Of a DNA stretch of 64,000 nucleotides, positions 36,034-45,819 are shown in pieces (the first letter of the stretch is position 1; the number at the start of each line of letters is the position of its first letter). The stretch is from Leucothrix mucor DSM 2157 (lineage in GTDB: Bacteria; Pseudomonadota; Gammaproteobacteria; Thiotrichales; Thiotrichaceae): assembly GCF_000419525.1 (NCBI RefSeq), contig NZ_ATTE01000001.1:4090501-4154500 (forward strand). Reading direction: 5' to 3'. A model generated the notes under the pieces. It made no database searches. It saw nothing but the letters and a program-made list of their open reading frames with translations, and had not been told where the DNA came from. The translations under genes were made by a program, and so were the position numbers.

Positions 36034-36951
36034 ATGAATTTACCGACGATTAAGCAGTTGCGTTACTTTGTTGCACTTGAGGAAAATGAGCATTTTGGCA
36101 AGGCCGCCGAGTCTTGTTTTGTCTCGCAGTCCGCCTTTAGTGTCGCCATTAAAGAGCTGGAAACGCACCTTGGCGCGCAGCTAGTCGACCGCACGAATAA
36201 GAACGTAACCATTACCCGTGTCGGGCGTGAGGTGGCTAACCACGCACGTCATTGCTTGCGGGATATTGAATATCTGGCGGAAGTGGCACGCAGTAATGAG
36301 GAATGCTTATCTGGCCGCTTGAATATGGGTGTGATTCCAACCATTGCGCCGTTTATATTGCCTAGTTTGATGCCACGCTTACGGGAGTCCTATCCCGACC
36401 TGCAGCTCTATTTGCGTGAAGACACCACGCAGGCTATTTACACCCGGCTAATGGCTGGTGAGTTAGATGTGATCTTGCTGGCCTTGCCATATAAGCTCAG
36501 TAATATTGAAACTTGTAGCTTGTTCAAAGATCAGTTTTTACTGGCATGCCATAAAAGCACTCACTTTTTAGATCCTAAAAAATACGACTTCGACTCATTG
36601 CCGGATGAAAGCGTATTGCTGCTGGAAGATGGTCATTGTCTGCGTGATCATGCCTTGTCAGCCTGTAATTTGCGCAATCAGGAAACGGTTAGTCGGTTTG
36701 CTGCCAGTAGCTTGTACACGCTGGTTGAGATGGTGGATTCAGATATTGGCATTACCTACCTCACTGATATGGCAAAAGATTCCATGCTACTTAAACACAC
36801 GGATATCAAAACCTATCCCATGGGAGAAAATAGCTATCGGGAAGTGGGTTTGGCATGGCGCAAGGGGAGTGCGCGCAGCGAAGAGTTTAAAATGTTGGGT
36901 GAGGCGATCATCAAAACACATCGTGAAGTGATTAAAAGTCGAGACAAGTAG
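36034..36951 (+). CDS. oxyR: Hydrogen peroxide-responsive LysR-type regulator OxyR
   Basis: A 305-residue LysR-family activator. The N-terminal winged helix starts NLPTIKQLRYFVALEENEHFGKA-like and the sensor domain contains C202 and C211 (GHCLRDHALSAC). These have the same nine-residue spacing as the redox pair C199/C208 of E. coli OxyR, which identifies it as OxyR rather than another LysR protein. It is divergent from the peroxiredoxin-glutaredoxin gene. The 125-base intergenic region should hold OxyR sites; an ATAG-rich stretch near 35966-35980 is a weak candidate half-site. Confidence 0.93.
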   Translation: MNLPTIKQLRYFVALEENEHFGKAAESCFVSQSAFSVAIKELETHLGAQLVDRTNKNVTITRVGREVANHARHCLRDIEYLAEVARSNEECLSGRLNMGVIPTIAPFILPSLMPRLRESYPDLQLYLREDTTQAIYTRLMAGELDVILLALPYKLSNIETCSLFKDQFLLACHKSTHFLDPKKYDFDSLPDESVLLLEDGHCLRDHALSACNLRNQETVSRFAASSLYTLVEMVDSDIGITYLTDMAKDSMLLKHTDIKTYPMGENSYREVGLAWRKGSARSEEFKMLGEAIIKTHREVIKSRDK

Positions 36952-37085
36952 TAAGTTTACTGTAGCCTGAGGTCTGCTTTTTTACAGCTGAACCCATTAA
37001 AATCGCCTCCTGTCTGCGAGGAATCGATTCTTATCCCCCTGAATGCCTATACTGGAAATAATGATAAAAATACTCGGTGTATAGC

Positions 37086-38249
37086 ATGATTAAGCTTGCT
37101 CACATCTCCAGCGGTCTTCGGACGGGTGGAGCAGAAGTCCAATTGATGCGGATAATTGCGGCTCTGGATAAAACAAAATTTGAAATGATGGTTATTTCAT
37201 TGGATCAGGAAACCTACCTTGCAGACCGCATTCGTGAGTTAGGCGTGCCGGTGCACTCTCTTTCACTCAAGCAAACCCCATTAGCGCTTTGGCGGGGTTT
37301 TCGTGTGCTGCGCGAATTCAATCCGGATGTCATTCACGGAACGATGTATGAGGGTGGTGTGTTTGGAACGATGTGTCGCCGCTTTTTACCAAAGCGTCCG
37401 CATGTGATTTGGACGGTGCATGAGCCGCTGGATCATTACGATCAGATGCCAATGCGTAAGCAGTTACAAGTAAAGCTGTGGGGTAAGCTGTCTGGCTCGC
37501 CAGAGTGCCTGATGTATGTGTCGCACCTGAATAAAGAGCAGCATGTTGATTGGGGGTTTAACAACTCTAAAGCCGTTGTTATTCCAAATGGTGTAGATAC
37601 CACCCGTTTTGGCCCTGCCCGAGAGAAAGGCTTAGCGATTCGTCACTCTTTGGGGATTCCTGATGACTGCATCGTGATTGGGAAAACAGCTCGCTTTCAT
37701 CAGCAAAAAAATCAACAAGGCTTCTTGCGCTCAGCAGCTATTTTAGCGGCTCAATACGACCATGTGCGATTTATGCTGGTTGGAAATAATGTGGACGAAA
37801 ATAACGCTGAACTGACTGGCTTAATTGATGCGCTAGGGTTGAAAGGCAAAGTTTATATGCTGGGAAATCGGGAAGACATTCCCGAGATCGTCAACGCGTA
37901 TGATATTGCTACGTTGACCTCATTAGGAGAAGCTTTCCCGCTGACACTGGGTGAGGCGATGGTATCGGGTGTACCTTGTGTGGCTACTGATGTGGGTGAT
38001 GATGAGTATATTATTCAGGATACTGGTTTTGTAGTGCCGCCTAATGATGATCAGGCAATGGCAGAAGGCTGGGAAAAGATTGTGGTGATGAGTACTGAAG
38101 AGCGAATTGCGCTTGGGCAAAAAGCCCGTCAGCGCTGCTTGGATAACTTCACTCTTGAACAGCAGGTCGCGCAGCATGTTGAAATTTATGAAGCATTATA
38201 CCGTGCGAATAGTCGCGCCGGTGGTGTGCTGACTGAAGCGGCTTCATAA
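37086..38249 (+). CDS. GT4-family glycosyltransferase
   Basis: A 387-residue GT-B glycosyltransferase; I use the ATG at 37086 rather than the in-frame GTG at 37077. The N-terminal acceptor domain has HISSGLRTGGAEVQLM. The C-terminal donor domain has VIPNGVDTTRF, the GKTARFHQQKN region and the E-x7-E-type SLGEAFPLTLGEAMVSG. These features match retaining sugar transferases of capsule, O-antigen and exopolysaccharide pathways. It stands alone, not in a polysaccharide cluster, so the acceptor cannot be inferred. Confidence 0.88.
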   Translation: MIKLAHISSGLRTGGAEVQLMRIIAALDKTKFEMMVISLDQETYLADRIRELGVPVHSLSLKQTPLALWRGFRVLREFNPDVIHGTMYEGGVFGTMCRRFLPKRPHVIWTVHEPLDHYDQMPMRKQLQVKLWGKLSGSPECLMYVSHLNKEQHVDWGFNNSKAVVIPNGVDTTRFGPAREKGLAIRHSLGIPDDCIVIGKTARFHQQKNQQGFLRSAAILAAQYDHVRFMLVGNNVDENNAELTGLIDALGLKGKVYMLGNREDIPEIVNAYDIATLTSLGEAFPLTLGEAMVSGVPCVATDVGDDEYIIQDTGFVVPPNDDQAMAEGWEKIVVMSTEERIALGQKARQRCLDNFTLEQQVAQHVEIYEALYRANSRAGGVLTEAAS

Positions 38250-38267
38250 GCCAGAATTGTTTTGTTG

Positions 38268-38292
38268 CCCTCCTGTATTGATCAGGAGGGCG
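38268..38292. terminator. Hairpin between convergent glycosyltransferase and DUF1131 genes
   Basis: GCCCTCCTG (38268-38276) and CAGGAGGGC (38284-38292) form a perfect nine-base-pair stem with a seven-base loop, in the 52 bases between two convergent stops. T-runs are weak on both strands, so termination efficiency is uncertain. Confidence 0.55.
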
Positions 38293-38301
38293 AAGTAGTA
38301 C

Positions 38302-38919
38302 TTATCTGGGCTTCCAGATAATGGCGTCCAACGCCCAGCCTTTCATGACATTCTCAGGCGGTAGTTCCGAACTAGGGCCATCCCATTTTCCTGCAAACAA
38401 ATACAGCATATTCGTTGCGCCAAATGGCAAGCAAAGCACTTTGCCGCTTAGCTCTTCAGAGCCTGGCTGGCAGGTTGGCGGGGTTGGTTTGTCGCGAGTA
38501 TAAATATCACTGAACAAGGTACCAATGCGGTGGTTCAGGCTATTGCTAATGATGTTATCTTCAACCATGACCGAGTAGATCGACTTTAGATCTGCCGTTG
38601 GGTTAATGGTGAATAATAAGTGTGCGCCTTTAGAAACGCTGATAACAGGGTAAGATTTGCCTTCCTGAAAGTTGAGCTGTTCAACAACACTGAATTCAGG
38701 AAAAGCCACCGTCACTTTATGCATATTAAATGGCATGGATGCATTCACCGGACCAATTCCTTGGTCGGTCACCATTAGGCGGTGCGGAGTTTGTTTAGAC
38801 TCAACAGCAGTCTGTGCATTTGCGCTAGCGGTAGTGATTTCATCATCAGCATCACACCCCGCAAAGACCAATAAGGTCGCGGCTAGGGTAGTGCGTAAGA
38901 ATAGTTGTTTACCGGACAT
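38302..38919 (-). CDS. DUF1131 lipoprotein (YfeY-like)
   Basis: I start at ATG 38919, which has GGGGA eight bases upstream; an earlier in-frame ATG at 38943 adds eight hydrophilic residues before the signal. The 205-residue product has a lipoprotein signal with lipobox VFAG-C (C22). The mature part matches the pattern of E. coli YfeY: VTDQGIGPVNASMPF, IGTLFSDIYTR, two Cys, then FAGKWDGPSSELP and a C-terminal WALDAIIWKPR. YfeY is a sigma-E-regulated lipoprotein of unknown function; whether this gene is under sigma-E cannot be seen here. Confidence 0.75.
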   Translation of the reverse strand: MSGKQLFLRTTLAATLLVFAGCDADDEITTASANAQTAVESKQTPHRLMVTDQGIGPVNASMPFNMHKVTVAFPEFSVVEQLNFQEGKSYPVISVSKGAHLLFTINPTADLKSIYSVMVEDNIISNSLNHRIGTLFSDIYTRDKPTPPTCQPGSEELSGKVLCLPFGATNMLYLFAGKWDGPSSELPPENVMKGWALDAIIWKPR

Positions 38920-39029
38920 ACTGTTTTCCCCGTGCAGGTCCATTTCGCAGACTATTCTGTCACAGTCTTAAGGTCTAAACAATCAGTGATACTTTAAAAG
39001 CCGCTTATAAGCGCTTAATAATAATCAGA

Positions 39030-40331
39030 TTATGCGACAGCTATTTGCTCAAAGCTTAGCTCTTCTTTGCGAAGTAAGCTTTCAAGACGGCGCTTGGTAA
39101 TCGAGACAGAGAGTAAGTATTCGCCATTGTCGCCGGTTGTTTCATTGGTGACCGCATCTTCTTTGTACAAGCTTGCCCGTAACCGCGCGAGGCTTGCTGG
39201 AAGCTTTAAGTCGCCAACAAATACCTGATTACCAAATACCTTGCTAAGGACTTCCAGTAACAAGTCTGAGCCTTCACCTGACATGGCAGAGAGCCATACT
39301 CTTGCAGGTACACCATCATGCCCTTCATCCACTCTGGGTTCTTGTCCCAGTAGGTCGATTTTGTTCATGACTTCGATCTGAGGGATTGCTTCAGCACCCA
39401 GTGAGAAAATCACATCGTTAACCTGTGATTTGAACTCCTCACGCTGCTCGTCATGGCTATCCATCACATGCAAGATAAGATCGGCTTCAGTGGTTTCCTG
39501 AAGTGTTGCTCTAAATGCTGCAACCAAGTCATGCGGTAAGTCACGGATAAACCCAACCGTATCAGCCAGAATAATAGACTGCTGATTTTGCAGATCGATC
39601 CGCCGCAAAGTTGGGTCTAGCGTCGCGAATAACTGATCTGCTGCGTAAACTTCTGAAGTGGTCAGTTGATTAAACAGGGTCGATTTTCCGGCATTGGTGT
39701 AACCAACCAGTGAAACCGTTGGTATCTCTGCCTTTTTACGCGACTGGCGACCTTGCTCACGCTGTTTGTTTACTTTAGCCAAGCGCTTATTGATTTGCTT
39801 TATGCGAATCGAGATCAAGCGACGGTCAGTTTCAAGCTGGGTTTCACCCGGCCCACGCATACCGATACCACCTTTCTGACGCTCAAGGTGAGTCCAACCG
39901 CGAATCAGTCGAGTCGACATGTGCTTAAGCTGAGCCAGCTCAACCTGAAGTTTACCTTCGTGGGAGCGGGCACGTTGAGCAAATATATCCAGAATTAAAC
40001 CCGTGCGATCCATCACCCGGCATTGCAAGGTTTTTTCCAGATTGCGCTCTTGAGCAGGGCTTAAGTCATGATCGAAAATAACGACATCGGGCTCGTGGAT
40101 TTTGACAAGCTGCTGAATTTCTTCAGCTTTGCCACTACCAACAAAGTGCCTGGAGTCGGGGGATTTTCGATTGCTTTTAAGAAAAGCAAGCTCAGTAGCA
40201 CCAGCAGAGCGAACGAGTTCTTTGAACTCGTGCTCATCTCGCTGCTCACCGAGTGCGCTGAAGTTAATTTGCACCAATACGGCGGTATCCAGTTTGGATT
40301 CGCCATGTTTAGGGATATCAAATAATTCCAA
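39030..40331 (-). CDS. hflX: Ribosome-associated GTPase HflX
   Basis: A 433-residue GTPase that splits stalled 70S ribosomes, known from E. coli. The N-terminal HflX domain contains GSGKAEEIQ and the glycine-rich GIGMRGPGETQLETDRR. The G domain has VGYTNAGKSTLF (G1), ADTVGFIRDLP (G3) and MNKIDL (G4). The only plausible start in frame is TTG at 40331, with no strong ribosome binding site. It follows hfq on the same strand, the conserved mutL-miaA-hfq-hflX order; the hflKC genes that follow in E. coli are absent. Confidence 0.95.
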   Translation of the reverse strand: MELFDIPKHGESKLDTAVLVQINFSALGEQRDEHEFKELVRSAGATELAFLKSNRKSPDSRHFVGSGKAEEIQQLVKIHEPDVVIFDHDLSPAQERNLEKTLQCRVMDRTGLILDIFAQRARSHEGKLQVELAQLKHMSTRLIRGWTHLERQKGGIGMRGPGETQLETDRRLISIRIKQINKRLAKVNKQREQGRQSRKKAEIPTVSLVGYTNAGKSTLFNQLTTSEVYAADQLFATLDPTLRRIDLQNQQSIILADTVGFIRDLPHDLVAAFRATLQETTEADLILHVMDSHDEQREEFKSQVNDVIFSLGAEAIPQIEVMNKIDLLGQEPRVDEGHDGVPARVWLSAMSGEGSDLLLEVLSKVFGNQVFVGDLKLPASLARLRASLYKEDAVTNETTGDNGEYLLSVSITKRRLESLLRKEELSFEQIAVA

Positions 40332-40412
40332 TTGCTATTCGCTTCTAACGTGATGGCCAGCGATCAAGACAGCGCCGACGGACATCCGTTGCAGTAGAGG
40401 GTTTCTCAATGC

Positions 40413-40646
40413 TTATTCTGATTCTTCGATATTGAGTTTAATCGGACGTGAAGGAACGATTGTAGAGATGGCGTGTTTGTAAACCAATTGGCTTACCGCA
40501 TTGCCTAGAAGAACAACAAATTGATCAAATGATTCAACGTGTCCTTGTAGTTTAATTCCATTTACCAAGTATATGGCAACTGGTATTCTTTCCTTTCGCA
40601 GCGCATTTAGGAAGGGCTCTTGTAGCATGTGTCCTTTAGACGACAT
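40413..40646 (-). CDS. hfq: RNA chaperone Hfq
   Basis: A 77-residue Sm-like hexameric RNA chaperone with a very short C-terminal tail. Sm1 is around [25 protein letters not shown] and Sm2 includes [14 protein letters not shown], both nearly identical in pattern to E. coli Hfq. These carry the proximal-face YKHAIST and the residues of the distal A-rich RNA site. AAGGAG precedes the ATG. The 207 bases upstream may hold its own promoter in addition to read-through from miaA. An A-rich sRNA candidate lies 5 kb away at 45481-45662. Confidence 0.97.
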   Translation of the reverse strand: MSSKGHMLQEPFLNALRKERIPVAIYLVNGIKLQGHVESFDQFVVLLGNAVSQLVYKHAISTIVPSRPIKLNIEESE

Positions 40647-40853
40647 GTTATTCTCCTTAATTCTTTTAGGTTGTGGTTATTGCTATATTTTATTTACGTT
40701 GCTTGCAACATTATGCCCAATCATCATAAAAGTCCTGATGTACTCATCAAGCGTCCTATTTACTACTATCAAGCATTTGCGCGTCCTCGCACACAAACGG
40801 ATAATACCAGTATATGCATCTGAACTGAAAGTACATTTCGCCATAAGGCCGCT

Positions 40854-41801
40854 CTAGTCCGACAAAAAATCATCAATTTTAGCTTTAATCAATGATATGT
40901 CGTACTTGAGAGTATCAAACGATGAGATTCCTTTCTCAGACCGCAACCAAGTCAGCTGCCGCTTTGCCAGCTGTCTCGTCGCCACGATAGCACGATTCTG
41001 CATTTCGTTAAAGTCAGTATTCCCAGCCAAGTAATCCCACGCCTGACGGTATCCAACAGAGCGAATTGACGGTAGTTTTTCATGTAAGTCGCCCCGTTCA
41101 TACAAGGCTTTCACTTCATCGAGGAAGCCGGCTTTTAACATCAGTTCAAAGCGCAATGCGGCGCGTTGTCTGAGCCATTCCCTATCTGATGGAATCAATG
41201 CCAGCTTAAGTACTCGATACTCCAGTGCATCGGCTTTGGCTTTATTATGATGCTCAGTTAACGTCAGGCCGGTTAATTGATGAACTTCTAAAGCGCGTTG
41301 TAGGCGCTGTGGATCATTTGGGTGGATACGGGCTGCAGCAACCGGATCAATAAGTGTCAGTCGATCATGTAGGGCTTGCCAGCCATGTGTTTCGGCTTCT
41401 TGGGTGAGTGCTGCGCGTATGTCAGGGTCGGCATCAGGCATGTCAGCTAAGCCATTTTCCAAAGCACGAAAATAGAGCATGGTGCCGCCAACCAAGACCG
41501 GAATCTTGCCCGCTTCGGTAATGGCTTTCATTTCAGCCAAAGCATCTCTTCTAAACTCGGCAACAGAGTAACTTTCTGAAGGGTCTAAAAAGCTAATCAA
41601 GCGATGAGGCGCTCGTTCCAGTGTGGCATCATCAGGCTTAGCGGTGCCGATATCCATGTCTTTGTAGATTTGGGCCGAGTCGACACCAATTAACTCAAAG
41701 GGGTAGTTGTCACAAAGGTCGATTGCTAAATCGGTTTTGCCCGATGCGGTAGGGCCCATAATAAAAATAGCCGGTGGCAAGGCTGACTTGTCTGATGGCA
41801 T
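40854..41801 (-). CDS. miaA: tRNA dimethylallyltransferase
   Basis: Adds the isopentenyl group to A37 of tRNAs reading UNN codons. I use the ATG at 41801, one base after the mutL stop, with GGGGA eight bases upstream; the frame extends further inside mutL but that would be non-homologous. The 315-residue product has the P-loop [13 protein letters not shown] (about residues 14-26), the substrate region [16 protein letters not shown], and [11 protein letters not shown]. Member of the mutL-miaA-hfq-hflX operon. Confidence 0.96.
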   Translation of the reverse strand: MPSDKSALPPAIFIMGPTASGKTDLAIDLCDNYPFELIGVDSAQIYKDMDIGTAKPDDATLERAPHRLISFLDPSESYSVAEFRRDALAEMKAITEAGKIPVLVGGTMLYFRALENGLADMPDADPDIRAALTQEAETHGWQALHDRLTLIDPVAAARIHPNDPQRLQRALEVHQLTGLTLTEHHNKAKADALEYRVLKLALIPSDREWLRQRAALRFELMLKAGFLDEVKALYERGDLHEKLPSIRSVGYRQAWDYLAGNTDFNEMQNRAIVATRQLAKRQLTWLRSEKGISSFDTLKYDISLIKAKIDDFLSD

Positions 41802-41802
41802 C

Positions 41803-43692
41803 TTATTGTCCCCGCATAAACAGTTTGTCCAGCTGGTCGAGACTGAGCTGGGTCCAGGTTGGGCGGCCATGGTTACACTGCCCGCTGCGCTCTGTGCGCT
41901 CCATATCCCGTAATAACGAATTCATTTCAGGAACAGTCAGGCGATGGTTGGCGCGAACTGAGCCGTGGCAGGCCATGGTCGATAAAATTTCGTTCATGGC
42001 TTGTTGAATGCGCTCACTGCTGCCGTGGGTGAGGAGGTCGGATAATACATCACGAACTAGGCTTTCCACGTCCGAGCTTTTCAGTAGGCTAGGCACTGCT
42101 CGAATGGTCAATTTTTCAGGCGATAAGCGATCCAGCGTAAAGCCTAGCTTCTGGAAAGTGCCGTTATGTATATCGGCGCAATCGGCTTCTTTTTTGCTGA
42201 CTGAAATAGCCATTGGTACCAGCAAGGGCTGAGAGCGAATGCTATCTGCCGCCATGCTGCGTTTCAGGTATTCGTAAGTGATGCGCTCGTGTGCGGCGTG
42301 CATATCGACAATAATCAGTCCGTGAGCATTTTGCGACAGGATAAAAATACCGTGTAACTGCGCCACTGCAAAACCAAGAGGTGGTACTTCGCCCGTTTCA
42401 GCAGGATTGGTTTGTACCGGCATGGAGAAACGGTTATCAGGAGCTGCTCCGCTGCCAGGCAAAGTTGTTGCGGAATTTATATTGTAGCTCGCACTTTGAG
42501 GCTGCTGTGACTGCGCAGAATCGTTACTGACTTGCTCAGGGTTGCCATGCAAGCGTCGGTATAGATCAACTTGCTCGCGCACTGGAATATGCAGCGGCTG
42601 TTGCTCTGAGAGTGAGGAGTACTGAGTGGTCGCAGTCGCTAAGCTCTCAATGCTATTGGCTGGCGCCGGTTGGTCAGCAAGTTGGTCTTTAGGGCGTAGG
42701 TCGGCCAAGGTTTTATGTAGGCTTCGATATAAAAAGCCATGGACCAGGCTGGACTCTCTAAACCGAACTTCATGTTTAGTAGGGTGCGCATTTACATCCA
42801 CTTTGGTCGGGTCAATTTCCAGAAATAGCACATAAGCGGGATGGCGGCCGTGATACAGCACATCCTGATACGCTTGGCGTACCGCATGAGTCACTACGCG
42901 ATCTCGCACAATACGTTGGTTTACGTAAAAGTATTGTAGGTCTGCCTGAGAGCGCGAAAAAGTCGGCAAACCAATCCAGCCACTTAATCGCAAGCCAGCG
43001 CCTTCATGTTCCACGCGAATGGATTGCTCAGTAAAAGCAGGCCCACAAATTTCAGCAATGCGCCGTTCTGCCATTTCCAGAGTAGTTGCCGGACGCAAAT
43101 TCAACACAGCTTTTTGATTGTGGCGTAGCGTAAAGCCCGTTTCAAAGCGGCTTAGTGCCATCTTCTTTACGACGTCTTCTAAGTGGCGAAACTCGGTGTT
43201 TTCCGTTTTTAGGAATTTACGGCGGGCAGGGACATTGAAGAACAAATCCCGGACATCAATGGTGGTACCCACTGTTTGTGCAGAAGGCTCCGGCTCATCA
43301 AAGATTTCCTGTCCGCTACCTTGGAGTTGCCATGCTTGGTCTGCGCTTTCATGTCTGGAGCTAACGGTCAGGCGGGAGATTGATGCGATACTCGGTAACG
43401 CTTCACCACGAAAACCGAAGGATAGAACGCTTTCGAGGTCATCGAGTGATGCAATTTTACTGGTGGCATGGCGGCTCAGCGCCAAAGCGAGATCATCTTT
43501 CTCAATTCCGCGACCATTATCCCGAACCCGAATACGTTTGACGCCACCTTGTTCGATATCAATATCAATCTGCGTTGCGCCAGCATCCAGCGCATTTTCT
43601 AATAACTCTTTAATGGCAGACGCGGGGCGCTCTACCACCTCACCGGCGGCGATTTGATTAATCAGGTGAGGCGGGAGCTGCTTGATAATCAT
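41803..43692 (-). CDS. mutL: DNA mismatch repair protein MutL (endonuclease-type motifs)
   Basis: A 629-residue GHKL ATPase of mismatch repair. The N-terminal ATPase has [26 protein letters not shown] and [14 protein letters not shown]. The C-terminal domain carries [12 protein letters not shown], matching the DQHAx2Ex4E endonuclease motif with Met for Gln, plus ACHGSVRA and CNHGRPTW. These match MutL proteins that nick DNA themselves, unlike the E. coli type that relies on MutH. The middle linker (about residues 335-430) is Gln/Ser-rich and disordered. miaA follows with one base between. Confidence 0.96.
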   Translation of the reverse strand: MIIKQLPPHLINQIAAGEVVERPASAIKELLENALDAGATQIDIDIEQGGVKRIRVRDNGRGIEKDDLALALSRHATSKIASLDDLESVLSFGFRGEALPSIASISRLTVSSRHESADQAWQLQGSGQEIFDEPEPSAQTVGTTIDVRDLFFNVPARRKFLKTENTEFRHLEDVVKKMALSRFETGFTLRHNQKAVLNLRPATTLEMAERRIAEICGPAFTEQSIRVEHEGAGLRLSGWIGLPTFSRSQADLQYFYVNQRIVRDRVVTHAVRQAYQDVLYHGRHPAYVLFLEIDPTKVDVNAHPTKHEVRFRESSLVHGFLYRSLHKTLADLRPKDQLADQPAPANSIESLATATTQYSSLSEQQPLHIPVREQVDLYRRLHGNPEQVSNDSAQSQQPQSASYNINSATTLPGSGAAPDNRFSMPVQTNPAETGEVPPLGFAVAQLHGIFILSQNAHGLIIVDMHAAHERITYEYLKRSMAADSIRSQPLLVPMAISVSKKEADCADIHNGTFQKLGFTLDRLSPEKLTIRAVPSLLKSSDVESLVRDVLSDLLTHGSSERIQQAMNEILSTMACHGSVRANHRLTVPEMNSLLRDMERTERSGQCNHGRPTWTQLSLDQLDKLFMRGQ

Positions 43693-43702
43693 AATTCGGA
43701 GA

Positions 43703-44662
43703 TCAGGTTTCCTGTGTCAGTTGACGACTCAAATGTTGGCTTACGGCAATCCATGCGCCTAATAGGCCGAGTAGGCTACTACTAATCAGAATCACTAACG
43801 TAACCGATGCACCAAGCCCGGTAACAGAGTAAGCCCCACCATACAGTGCGGCCAAATTACCAACTGGCCGGATCAAAAACAGGAGCGCAGAATGCACAAT
43901 TACTAAGCTTAGCACACCTCCAAATAAGCCATACCAAACACCCCCATACAAGAAGGGGCGTCGAATGTAGGCGGAGGTTGCACCAACCAGTTGTGAGACT
44001 TCAATCTCTTCCCGGCGATTCTCGATATTCAGGCGAATGGTATTACCGACGACCAAGAGCACCGTCATGCCAAGTAGCACGGCAACAACCAATACCACTC
44101 GCTCGGCAATATGCAAAATAGCCCGTAAGCGTTGCACCCACTCAATATCCATTTGCACAAAATCGACTTCCGGATAATTCTCCAGTCGACGTGCTAAATC
44201 CTCAAGATCTACGCCCGGATCACCAAATAAGTTCATGCGCGGCGTAACGACTAATACGTGTGGAAGTGGATTCTCTCCAACCGTATCAATCATTTCCTGA
44301 ACACCAGAAATTTGCTGCATGCGCTTGAGGCCATCATCCTTGTTGATGAGTTTGACGTTCTCAATATCTTTAATCTCGGAAATCAGCTCGGCGCGATCCT
44401 GTGCTTGCTGTGCGGTGATATTCTGATTAATAAACACCGAGATGGTTGGCACTTCGCGCTTGTCATCCGTCAGTGTTTTCAGGTTATCCAGCAAAATATA
44501 CAAGCCGGCAGGCAGGGATAATGCAATCGCAATCGCGGCCAGTGTAATCCAGGTCGAGAGGGTGTTTTGCCAGAGGTGTGCAAGGCTATAACGAAACGCC
44601 TGCTGATGCTGACTAAAGCGGCTGCGAAGCGGTGAGGTTGCCTGATTCGTGGAGTTGCTCAT
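43703..44662 (-). CDS. ftsX: Cell division protein FtsX
   Basis: A 319-residue permease-like partner of FtsE that regulates peptidoglycan amidases at the septum. One helix lies near the N terminus (about residues 37-58), then a periplasmic loop, then three C-terminal helices (about 190-215, 240-265, 288-310), the standard four-helix FtsX topology. The conserved [21 protein letters not shown] coupling segment precedes the third helix. It starts seven bases after ftsE. ftsY and rpoH, frequent neighbours in other gammaproteobacteria, are not here. Confidence 0.94.
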   Translation of the reverse strand: MSNSTNQATSPLRSRFSQHQQAFRYSLAHLWQNTLSTWITLAAIAIALSLPAGLYILLDNLKTLTDDKREVPTISVFINQNITAQQAQDRAELISEIKDIENVKLINKDDGLKRMQQISGVQEMIDTVGENPLPHVLVVTPRMNLFGDPGVDLEDLARRLENYPEVDFVQMDIEWVQRLRAILHIAERVVLVVAVLLGMTVLLVVGNTIRLNIENRREEIEVSQLVGATSAYIRRPFLYGGVWYGLFGGVLSLVIVHSALLFLIRPVGNLAALYGGAYSVTGLGASVTLVILISSSLLGLLGAWIAVSQHLSRQLTQET

Positions 44663-44669
44663 TGCGTGC

Positions 44670-45320
44670 TCACCTGCTTTTTATTTTCTGTAGGGAGATA
44701 ATACGTTTGCCCATGCTTTCAATCAGCGGTTGATCGTGGCTGGCAATTAGTATCGTTGCGCCCAAATCATTAAACTGACGGAATGTTTGCATAATGTCGC
44801 TGGCAAGTCCCGGATCAAGGTTACCGGTTGGCTCATCGGCAAGAATTATGCTGGGCTTATTAACCACCGCACGCGCAATACCAACCCGCTGCTTTTCCCC
44901 GGCAGACAGCATCATCGGATAATCTAGCTCCTTAGCCATCAGATTCACTTTATCTAATGCAGCATGCACGCGGCGCGTAATATCCGCCTGACGCATACCC
45001 GAAATCATCAGCGGTAAGGCCACATTGTCAAAAATATTGCGATCAGAAAGCAGGTGGTGATCCTGAAAAATCACACCGATGCTACGCCGGTAGTTGGCAA
45101 TCTGATTACGCTTAAGCTGTCCGATGTCGAAATTATCGACCAGTACTTTGCCGCGCGTTGGCCGATCCAGTAGCGCAATGAGTTTTAATAGTGTGCTCTT
45201 TCCCGCGCCGGAGTGTCCGGTCAGGAAGGCCATTTCACCCTTGTGTAATTTCAAATTGACGTTGTAGAGTGCAATCTGTCCTGTTGGGTATTTTTTACTT
45301 ACATCCTGCAGTTCGATCAT
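44670..45320 (-). CDS. ftsE: Cell division ATP-binding protein FtsE
   Basis: A 216-residue ABC ATPase. The N terminus [20 protein letters not shown] is typical, with Walker [15 protein letters not shown] (about residues 36-49), signature [15 protein letters not shown], Walker [13 protein letters not shown] and switch His in IASHDQPL. With FtsX it forms the division-site mechanotransmission complex. Its promoter must lie in the 45321-45480 stretch unless transcripts read through the hairpin at 45489-45513. Confidence 0.96.
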   Translation of the reverse strand: MIELQDVSKKYPTGQIALYNVNLKLHKGEMAFLTGHSGAGKSTLLKLIALLDRPTRGKVLVDNFDIGQLKRNQIANYRRSIGVIFQDHHLLSDRNIFDNVALPLMISGMRQADITRRVHAALDKVNLMAKELDYPMMLSAGEKQRVGIARAVVNKPSIILADEPTGNLDPGLASDIMQTFRQFNDLGATILIASHDQPLIESMGKRIISLQKIKSR

Positions 45321-45480
45321 GCAACCTTGCCCATGGGTTCCCCGAATAATATTAATGAGTAGTGGGGTGTCAAAAAAAGTATTGCCGATTTTACGCGTTT
45401 TAAGTGATAAAACACAATCAGGTCGAGGGTTCAGCGTAGATAAATTAATGGACCAATGGTGATTTTATTGTGCACCACAC

Positions 45481-45662
45481 ACAAAAACGCCACTTTCCGG
45501 GGGAAAAGTGGCGCTTATGAAGTGAGAAAGAGCAGATATATTATTATTAGTATCCTGATATTATTTTTATTATTGATTTAATTTTGTTAGTTATTAGCCA
45601 TCAGGTTCTTTTCTGTCTCGGGTCTAGCATCTATCCATGTTGTTATTATTATTGTGTTCCTA
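45481..45662 (-). ncRNA. Candidate sigma-54-dependent, Hfq-binding small RNA (CrcZ-like architecture)
   Basis: Transcription from the sigma-54 site at 45689-45673 would start near 45662 and end at the hairpin and T-run at 45513-45481, giving an RNA of about 180 nt. No ORF above four codons with a ribosome binding site is present. Three A-rich clusters match the AAnAAnAA motif bound by the distal face of Hfq with Crc: AATAATAATAACAA at 45640-45653, AATAATAAAAATAA at 45561-45574 and AATAATAA at 45541-45548. Sigma-54 promoter, multiple AAnAAnAA motifs and an intrinsic terminator together define the CrcZ/CrcY/CrcX sRNAs of Pseudomonas. Homology is not claimed; length is shorter than CrcZ. Confidence 0.65.
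45485..45513 (-). terminator. Rho-independent terminator of the small RNA candidate
   Basis: CGCCACTTT at 45489-45497 pairs with AAAGTGGCG at 45505-45513, extended by two C-G pairs across a one-base bulge. On the minus strand the stem runs into TTTTTGTGTG. It lies between the sigma-54 promoter and ftsE and has no protein gene to terminate on that strand. Confidence 0.85.
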
Positions 45663-45672
45663 ATTAGTAGGC

Positions 45673-45689
45673 TGCAATCGTCGTGCCAA
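45673..45689 (-). promoter_or_regulatory. Sigma-54 (RpoN) promoter, full consensus match
   Basis: Read on the minus strand, TTGGCACGACGATTGCA fits every defined position of the sigma-54 consensus YTGGCACGRNNNTTGCW, with GG at -24 and GC at -12 ten bases apart. The downstream start would be near 45662. Activator sites for the required enhancer-binding protein would be expected about 100 bases upstream, which reaches the nadC terminator and 3' end; I did not recognise one. Confidence 0.85.
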
Positions 45690-45751
45690 CTTTGTGATTT
45701 TCCTAAGTGCTTGTTTTATATGAGTGTTAGAATTATGCAGAGGCTGAAATG

Positions 45752-45784
45752 AAAAACGGCACTGTCAGATAGTGACAGTGCCGT
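45752..45784 (-). terminator. Rho-independent terminator of nadC
   Basis: ACGGCACTGTCA (45756-45767) pairs perfectly with TGACAGTGCCGT (45773-45784) with a five-base loop; on the minus strand the stem is followed by TTTTTCATTT. It lies 35 bases past the nadC stop and isolates nadC from the small RNA promoter. Confidence 0.92.
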
Positions 45785-45819
45785 GTGAATATGACACAAA
45801 AAATGACAATTTGGAGTGG

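Noticed and set aside
38268..38292. Small RNA from the hairpin between convergent genes
   Set aside because: Only a single hairpin with no promoter-like sequence in the 52-base gap; most simply a transcript-end structure.
40573..40857. Plus-strand frame in the hfq-miaA gap
   Set aside because: It starts inside hfq on the opposite strand, and the sequence is compositionally unlike neighbouring proteins; the gap is better explained as the hfq promoter region.
43118..43657. Plus-strand 179-codon frame opposite mutL
   Set aside because: It is the complement of the conserved MutL ATPase domain, with Arg/Ser-rich composition typical of an antisense shadow.
45481..45662. Short peptides inside the small RNA candidate
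   Set aside because: The only ATG codons lead to four-codon frames (ATGGATAGATGCTAG and ATGGCTAATAACTAA) without ribosome binding sites.
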